The notes under the pieces are model-generated. The model was given only the letters and a program-made list of their open reading frames with translations, was not told where the DNA came from and did no database searches. The position numbers were made by a program, and so were the translations under genes. Shown piece after piece: positions 57,531 to 64,000 of a DNA stretch of 64,000 bases. Within the stretch, counting starts at the first letter, position 1. Each line of letters opens with the position of its first letter. The stretch is taken from NCBI GenBank assembly GCA_016647705.1, contig CM028333.1, forward strand, positions 28,246,743 through 28,310,742, in the 5' to 3' direction. Source of the stretch: Eucommia ulmoides (Eukaryota > Streptophyta > Magnoliopsida > Garryales > Eucommiaceae).

Positions 57531-58730
57531 TGACTAATCGCTCAAATTTAATTACCAAATCTAAGTGTCGTAGAATAGTGCTTTAGTACGGGGTCGATCC
57601 ATAGGGATAGGATTGTAACTATTAATTTTGTATTTTATTTTTCTTACGTGAAATAAACAATATTGGTTTGCTTTTGAATTTTAATAATTAAATAACAAGA
57701 AATTAATTAATTGAGATAAATTATATATAAAGGTTCGGGTTAGGAACATGTATAAATTCATCAATTTATCTTATAAATTTCATTCTTATTTCTTTCATTC
57801 AGTGTGTAATTAGGTAATCTTAACTACAAACCAATATTACTGTGAAAGATAAATCGATCACTTAATTGGGATAAATTATCTTCACGATTCAATTCCTACA
57901 CGGACTAATCTAAGGTGAATTAATCGCTTAGTATAATTTATCCAATTAAGTCGTATCGATACTACTATAACTAATTATAAAACTGTTAAATCTAAACCAA
58001 GAGTATTAGATCTAACACTAGAGATACGAATAAATTCATATCTCAATCTCTATAGGAACATTTAGAACATAAGCTCATTCAAGAAAAATGTTTAAGACCA
58101 TAATCCTCATTTTACAACCTTACACACAAAAGAACAAAATATAATTGAATAACAAGGAAATTACATAGATAAATTTAATAAAAAAATACAACCCTAACCC
58201 GATTAAACAACTTAACCAATCATTGACCTTTTTTTTCTTGAAACATGTGCAACCAAAAACAATGGAAGAGTTTCCACGAATTCCAGCAGCAACCAAGAAA
58301 AAATTAAAATAAAAAAATGAAAAGAAGATATAAAAACTGTAGTGCTGAAGGACGGAAAATAAGGCCTCCTCAAAATGAAAAATAAAAATAAAAATATATA
58401 GAATCAATCTTTTCCCCAGCGAATCTGCCGAAACCTCATTTTTATTCCCCTTAATGCTCTTTAATTGGCCTTAAATGACCTTTTAAATTAGAACAAATGG
58501 TTTCCCTTTTGGATGATTGAGTAATGAATACGTGTGATCAAATAATCCAAAAGAAAACTCCCATCCCATTGTCGAATTTGGTCTATTACAAATTTGATCC
58601 CTTTACATTTTATAATGGTTCCTTTTTGGCAACTAATTTGGTCCATTATGGACCCAAGTTTGACCCATAGATCGGGTCAACTCGCGGGTCACACCGGTTT
58701 GCATGTTGCATGGTTTTGCTCCAATTGTTA
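57531..58730 (-). repeat. D2: LTR-like insertion in the E1 RT-RNase H
   Basis: AT-rich, non-coding, and a reverse-complement relative of D1. It follows the RT motif TDDMLVKS at once. The RT thumb and first RNase H, about 250 codons, are missing, so insertion went together with a deletion. No TSD was found. It might be a solo LTR. Confidence 0.55.
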
Positions 58731-59400
58731 CCTTGCTCTTCACAAGCATGTCATCTGTTTAGACTTTTTTCTTCTTTCCCAATAGATCAATAAGCATCTT
58801 ATTTATAACCTTTGATAAGTTTATCTAGATTCTTCAACCCAAAGGGCATGACTCTATAACAATATAAACCTTTGTCAGTTATAAAGCAAGCTTCTCTTTA
58901 TCTGGGGGGTTATACCCTGATCTGATTGTAATATAAAAAAGCATCCAAAAAGCTTAGTAGATTGAATCTAGCAGTTGTAACTACTATGAATTCGATCTTA
59001 GGAAGAGGGAAACAAGATTTCGGATAAGTTTTGTTGAGCTTAGTAAAGTTGGCGTGCATCCTCCATTTGTTGGTCTTCTTTTTCACCAACACCACGTTGG
59101 CTAGCCATAGAGGAAACTTGATTTCCTCGATAGTGTCTGCGTCGAGTAGCTTCTTGGTCTCATTTTCAATGATTTTTTGTCTCTCTGAACTGAAATTTCT
59201 TCTTTTCTGCCAAACAGGTAGGTGGTCGGGATATGTGTAAAGACGATGTATCAAGACATTCAAATCTATCCTAGGTAGATCTTTGTGTGACAAATTAGAT
59301 ACATCACTATTTTCTCGGAGTAGGTTAATGCGTTTTTCTCTCAAATACTGTGGTAGTGTTGATCTTATCTGAATGGTTCTCTTCGCTATTTTGGGTGGTT
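58731..59400 (-). pseudogene. E1 reverse transcriptase remnant
   Basis: Minus-strand pieces: LANVVLVKKKTNKWRMHANF, TKLNKTYPKSCFPLPKIE, LLSFLDAFLYYNQI, then in other frames TDKGLYCYRVMPFGLKN, NKMLIDLLGK and TDDMLVKS (catalytic DD kept). The order is right but the frame changes several times. Confidence 0.9.
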
Positions 59401-59599
59401 ACACAGAATCAATTCTTTGTCAGGACATAGTCAGATTTGGTTTTGTTTTTCCATCCTTGGGCCAACAATGTCACCCGTTCTTGAGTATTCTAGCACATTC
59501 CCAAGGAGGGCATCCTCCTCATCTCCCCGACTCAGTAATTGCTATGCAGAAATCACCATTTTGATCATGAAATATTCCCTAGCAATTCTTTGACTAACG

Positions 59600-59965
59600 C
59601 GTACCTCCCTGACCCCATTCTTGGTCAGGAACTTCATGGTTAGGTGTTAAGTTGACGTGATTGCCTTCAGTGCATTGAAAATAGGTCTTCTTATTATCAC
59701 GTTATAAGTAGAAGGGCAATCCACCACCATAAACCTTGCATAAACTATAGGGTGCCTTGGCTCAGTTTCCACCGGCCTCATATTCTTTTCTCAAAAACTA
59801 ACAAGGTGTGTCGTCATGTGTTTCAACTTGTTGTGGCTAATCCCCATCTTGTTGAAGGAAACAAGGAAGATTATCTCAGCCAAGCTTCCACTGTCGATTA
59901 AGACTCGCCCATTGATGTACATGGTGATATGCAAGGTTATAACCAAAGTATCGTTGTGAGGGGTT
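59600..59965 (-). pseudogene. E1 aspartic protease remnant
   Basis: INGRVLIDSGSLAEIIFLVS holds the active-site Asp-Ser-Gly, followed by FMVVDCPSTYNVIIRRPIF and the LKAITST end typical for Tat. One in-frame stop lies between. Confidence 0.8.
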
Positions 59966-60002
59966 TAGACCCCTCTAAGATCCTATTGAATGAATGTGAG
60001 AA

Positions 60003-61620
60003 CCTCACGAATAAGTTCTTTAATCTTATTCTTTAGGTCATAACAATTGTCATTGGTGTGTTTATGATCCCGATGGAAATCACACCATTTGTCGAAGTTG
60101 ACCACCATACCTATGTTTTTCAAAGGTTGAGGCCACCTTATCAACTTCTTATCTTTGATCTACATCAGCACCATGCCTAGTAGTGCATTTAGAGGGGTGA
60201 GGTTGGAATAGAGAGGGAATATTTGCCTCCCGGGATACTTATCAAATTTTTCGGTTCTCGGCCATTTTTTTTTCTTCTTTGACCGGGTCTCAACCTAACC
60301 AAGTTTACTGTAGGTTGATTTATCAACTTTCTGCATTCCTTTGCAGCCTTCTTCTTCTTCTACTTTTTCTCGAGCTTGATAGACATCCTCATCCGAAACA
60401 AATTATTTTGATAAGACAAAAGGCCAAGCCAGCGTCTTCGGTGGTGCCCGAGACATATCATAGAGGAATGGACCCTTAATTATTCCTCCCATTAGTGCTA
60501 CAATGGACAGGCCATTGTTTAAATCTTCTACTTGATCAGATTCTTGCTTGAATCTCTCCAAGAATGCCTTAAGCCCTTTTTGTCTTTCCTTTGCTGAATG
60601 AAAAGTAGGTGAGACAGAGTCTTTGCTCGTGTTTTTACTGATGAACCAAAGAACAAAATCCATCCTTAATGACTCAAAAGAATCAAAAGCACCCAATTTT
60701 AAATTGTTGTACTATTTTCTGGTTGTCCTGATTAGGGCAACTTGAAGAGCCTGACACTTGATTGAATCTAATGACTCTTATAGGTCTATGTAGGCATTGT
60801 AATGATCGAGATGCTCCACGGGGTCAGTAATTCCATGGAATGTCTCAATTTGAGAAAATAACATGAAATTTAGGGCACCTTGTCTATCAAAACTCTAGTA
60901 ATAGATGGTGGGGCACTCTTATTCACCATCTCTAGGACATTGGACTCTCTTTTCCCAATCATCCTGCATTTCTAGTTAATTACATTGACTTGATCTTAGC
61001 CGTTACTATTTACTTGGTGGTTTCGGTCTGTACGGTAAGTTCTTAAAAGGGTTCCCAAGGATGCCTCCAGAAAATATTGAAGATCATCAGGGGACAAGTC
61101 CGTTGCCTATCTGCTTGCTTGGGCATTGGTTTGAGCATTCCTTTGGGTGGGTAATCCATTTCTCATCTCCAAAGATCGAGTAGATTACACCTTGAGGCCA
61201 AGTCTAGAATGGATACTCGCTGCTCGTTTTGGATTTGGAACCAATTGTCTTGCTCAACCATCTACATCTGCTCTGTAAGCTTCATTTCTCTGTGCAGTCA
61301 TTCCAACTTGCGCTGAAGATCTTGTCTATTGTTTTTGTAGTTCTTCCTCCTGATGACACTCTCGTTGAGCTCTACTTCCTTTGTCCCGCAATAGCATGTG
61401 CCTCACTGTAGGAAGGCAAAAGACTAGCGATGGTGGTGGTAACTTGCTCTGATAAGCCATCTACTGCACATTCTGAGAGAATTCATGCACTTTTCTCATC
61501 AATTCTAACAACAATGAATGGGATCCACTGGATGGAACAATCCTTGGATCTACTGTGTGAATGCGTTGTCATTAATTTTTCTTTTCATAAGACATTATTC
61601 TGGACCTCAATCTGATCATG
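60003..61620 (-). pseudogene. E1 gag remnant
   Basis: Zinc-knuckle-like WCDFHRDHKHTNDNCYDLK with the usual spacing at about 60000-60080, and a capsid part at 60403-60696 (AKERQKGLKAFLERFKQES, MSRAPPKTLAW). The N-terminal part up to the PBS is decayed. Confidence 0.8.
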
Positions 61621-61652
61621 TAAATTCTCAAAATCGTGAGAAAAGATTGTCA

Positions 61653-61672
61653 TTTCCCACAGACGACGCCAA
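61653..61672 (-). other. E1 primer-binding site (Tat type)
   Basis: Minus-strand TTGGCGTCGTCTGTGGGAAA lies five bases from the 5' LTR, one base from the common Tat form. Confidence 0.78.
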
Positions 61673-61677
61673 TCTAA

Positions 61678-62319
61678 TGTTGCCAAAAATTAGATCCTCA
61701 GATATAGTTCCCAGGGATTCGGAATTATATCATCCTTGAGCTTTGGGTTCTTAAAAAATGACACACTATGGGTGAACCCACTGGCGTTGCACCTTAGATG
61801 TGAGAATAAGTATTGTGGTAGAAATTTGGAAAAATAACAGTTAGGAAAAGTCAACATATCTTGGCTAGACCTTCCTTGCAGTATTTATAGGAGATGAAAT
61901 ATTTGTTTGGTACGTCTTCCATAAATTGAAGTTAATCCCCATTAATGCAATGGATTTAGTGGGATATAGGAATAATGGACCCTTATTTAAGAGATTTAAT
62001 TTGACGGGATGTTGTAACGGATCCTAAGTGTAATGTAACTATCCGGGAACATCAGGGCATCTCGAGTCGGGCTTCGAGTATACCTTTCTAGGTCATGCTA
62101 ATGCCTTATGCTCAAGTTTACTCGACTGTGGTCGGTAATAAACATCCTCGGTTTGTCTCGGGAACCATGTCAGGATCCTCGGGTTCTAGGGTTGACCTAG
62201 GTCTCACGTGTATGACACATGAGTCCTATCTAATTAGCCTCGAGAAAATGTTATTTCCACGTAAGCATTAATTTTTACACGTGGCAATGCAACAATTGTG
62301 GTTAAAAATACCCTTATCA
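61678..62319 (-). repeat. E1 5' LTR
   Basis: 642 bp, TGTTGCCAAAAATTAG to CCCTTATCA on the plus strand. Partner of 1674-2340. Confidence 0.85.
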
Positions 62320-62528
62320 TGTTAAATATCAATTACATTTTATGTGCAACTTAAAGTGCCACCAAAAACATAAAAAAACAACATTAATTCATGTCCATAA
62401 TGCTTCAGTTGTGTTCAATATTAATTACATTCAATGAAAACACAACTCATTATTAATTATATTAAATTTATCGTGCTCAATATCAATTACATTTGGTCTA
62501 GAAGAATAATAAAATTCATGCGTCACTA
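62320..62528. other. Flank right of E1
   Basis: AT-rich with local repeats of CAATAT-AATTACATT. It may be the original flanking DNA next to E1. Confidence 0.4.
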
Positions 62529-64000
62529 AGTGTAGACACCGCATTTTGTCCCGCCCAGTTAGTGTCGAATCAAGTATAAGTTCAGATAAAGTTTAAACTC
62601 AGGTTTAAAGGAAATGAATTTCTACCTAAGATCATAATAGGAAATATTAAAAAACAACAAAAAAACATGATAGAAACGCAAAAATGTTGAATTTGACAAA
62701 ATACAGCTAATTAAAAGTTTCCAGTCAAAATCGAAATTCCCATGACTTAAGGAGGTCTAAAATGAATTTACTAAGGTTTTATTTTCATCAAATAATGTTT
62801 AGTATAGGTAAATCTTAGTCTCTACCCGTAAATCATAGGACATTTCAAACAATTAACTCGGTTACCCTACCTCGACTTTGAAACATTTACTTTTCACTGA
62901 ATCTTGTCAAATTTAACCCCCAAAATAATTCTTTCTCTCATGCATGTCATATCACACACTACCAAGAAACAATCCAGAACACCTTAAGTCTTGGAAAGGT
63001 CATGACAAAGCTCAAAATCACAAGGTGATTTAAGGATTGGGCTGGACTTGGATTTTCACCAAATCCAAGTAGTCTTGACCAACCGCCCTAGGCCCAAGTA
63101 ATCAAGGGACCTAGCCATCATTTAAGGCCCACAAAATAAGCCTTATAATGACAAAGGATCCTTCCTAGAATTTTCCTACCAAATGTCAAAGGAAGGGAAC
63201 CAAGACACTTACGGTGTAATCAACCATTATCGAAACCAAACCGATTCAAATCGCCACCAAAGCAAGGCATTTAATAAGTATTAAAATCCCATCCCATCAA
63301 GCATTAAATTCTTGGGATGGAATTTCAAGACCACATTCAAAGCATTTTTAAATTTTAAGCAAAATATCTTATAAACCAACTAAAAACTTTGAATCATGAC
63401 GACTTGTTACCGAAACCAAACCGGTTGAGTAGCCTCCAAGAAATGCATTTAATGCATGGGATGACAGGGCATGGATAGGTTCAAAAGATGTAGATATTTT
63501 CACAAAAATATCTAAGGGTAACTAGGCAACTTGGAAACCAACTGACGGTTACAAGGAAAGTTCACCCGATTCCATCTGAAATGAACCGAATGTGTGGCCT
63601 CCAAGTCATGACTTATCATTTGGAATTAAATTCAAAGTGACACCTAAATACTAGATGCAATGAACCTTGGGAACATTTATTACGACCAAACCGAAATAGT
63701 GGATCGAACCGGTATTTAGCCCTCAAACTGAACCAGATCCATCCCATCAAGTCATAAATGCACCCATGTGCAAGGAACCTCATTGGTGGAGAGGTAATGA
63801 TTGGAAATCATAGGAAATTATTGGTAAATGTTGCCAATGATTACTAAATCTTCACAAATATTTGGAAAGCATTACAAAATCTTTAAGACTCTAGCCTTGT
63901 CCCCTAAATTTGTTTCAATCCAAATCAAACCAAAACAAGATAGCAAGTCCCCTAGGCCAAGCACCCCCCAAGGAAGGGACTGGTGTTGCACGCGCATTGC
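62529..64000 (+). repeat. LTR-like sequence, runs off the window
   Basis: Begins TGTAGACACCGCATTTTGTC, a start shared by many plant LTRs, and shows no coding sequence to the window end. The last bases (GGTGTTGCACGCGCATTGC) resemble the GC-rich promoter-near part of such LTRs. The end and type cannot be seen. Confidence 0.5.

Larger units (their letters stand above)
1674..62319 (-). mobile_element. E1: outermost Tat-type Ty3/gypsy element, split by later insertions
   Basis: Two related LTRs at 1674-2340 and 61678-62319 bracket the cluster. Next to the right LTR is a Tat-style PBS on the minus strand, and next to the left LTR a purine-rich tract on the minus strand, so both ends agree on a minus-strand element. 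Gag, protease, RT, archaeal-type RNase H and integrase remnants follow in order from 61650 down to 54010. The remaining span is filled by younger insertions, above all E2. The bases flanking the two LTRs (tttca against tgtta) do not form a clean TSD, so the pairing rests on LTR similarity and orientation. Confidence 0.65.

Noticed and set aside
58120-58407. Hydrophobic minus-strand 95-residue frame resembling membrane segments
   Set aside because: It is AT-rich non-coding sequence of D2; Phe/Ile/Leu runs come from T-rich codons.
1669-62324. TTTCA/TGTTA as the TSD of E1
   Set aside because: Two mismatches in five bases are no evidence; the left LTR end is mutated, so the border may be off by a few bases.
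1-64000. tRNA, rRNA or other RNA genes
   Set aside because: None could be recognised. PBS sequences resemble only tRNA 3' ends and are part of the elements.

Overview
The window is plant nuclear DNA, probably from a flowering plant. It holds one intact single-copy-type gene, a SPO11-3/topoisomerase VI A-subunit homologue at 149-1423 (+). Almost everything from about 1674 to 62319 is one block of nested LTR retrotransposons of the Ty3/gypsy superfamily. No bacterial, organellar or viral cargo was recognised.

The nesting can be read from LTR ends, primer-binding sites (PBS), polypurine tracts (PPT) and 5-bp target-site duplications (TSD). The outermost unit, E1, is a decayed Tat-type element on the minus strand. 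Its LTRs are at 1674-2340 and 61678-62319 and its gag-pol remnants lie in 54010-61650. Inside it lies E2, a decayed Tat-type element on the plus strand at about 4613-52139. E2 carries: S1, an Athila-type solo LTR in its 5' LTR, which is itself split by E3, a Tekay/Del-type chromovirus at 5316-14390; S2, a solo LTR at the reverse-transcriptase catalytic motif; S4, a solo LTR of E2's own family in the integrase; E4, a complete but dead Athila-type element at 29058-43423 inserted in an antisense accessory gene; S5, another solo LTR; and E5, a pol-less Tat derivative at 45966-51670 in the 3' LTR. E4 is in turn split by solo LTR S3. Exact or one-mismatch TSDs support E3, E4, E5, S1, S2, S3, S4 and S5.

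The most unusual signal is an array of short palindromes (consensus CGCCTAGGCG) in the Athila-type LTRs. They occur as pairs whose starts are almost always exactly 20 bp apart, placed just upstream of a TATA-like box. A related array sits inside E4 between pol and the third ORF, also beside a TATA-like sequence, as if the LTR enhancer-promoter had been copied to drive that ORF. Palindrome sequence and spacer sequence vary, but the 20-bp phase does not.

Other points are an E5 gag frame that runs directly into an integrase tail, a 60-bp tandem array in E5, LTR modules whose copy number differs between relatives, and an antisense coiled-coil/Transposase_28-like accessory gene in E2. All retrotransposon reading frames carry stops or frameshifts, so they are called as pseudogenes. 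Element lineage names come from motif recognition by eye, not from a search.
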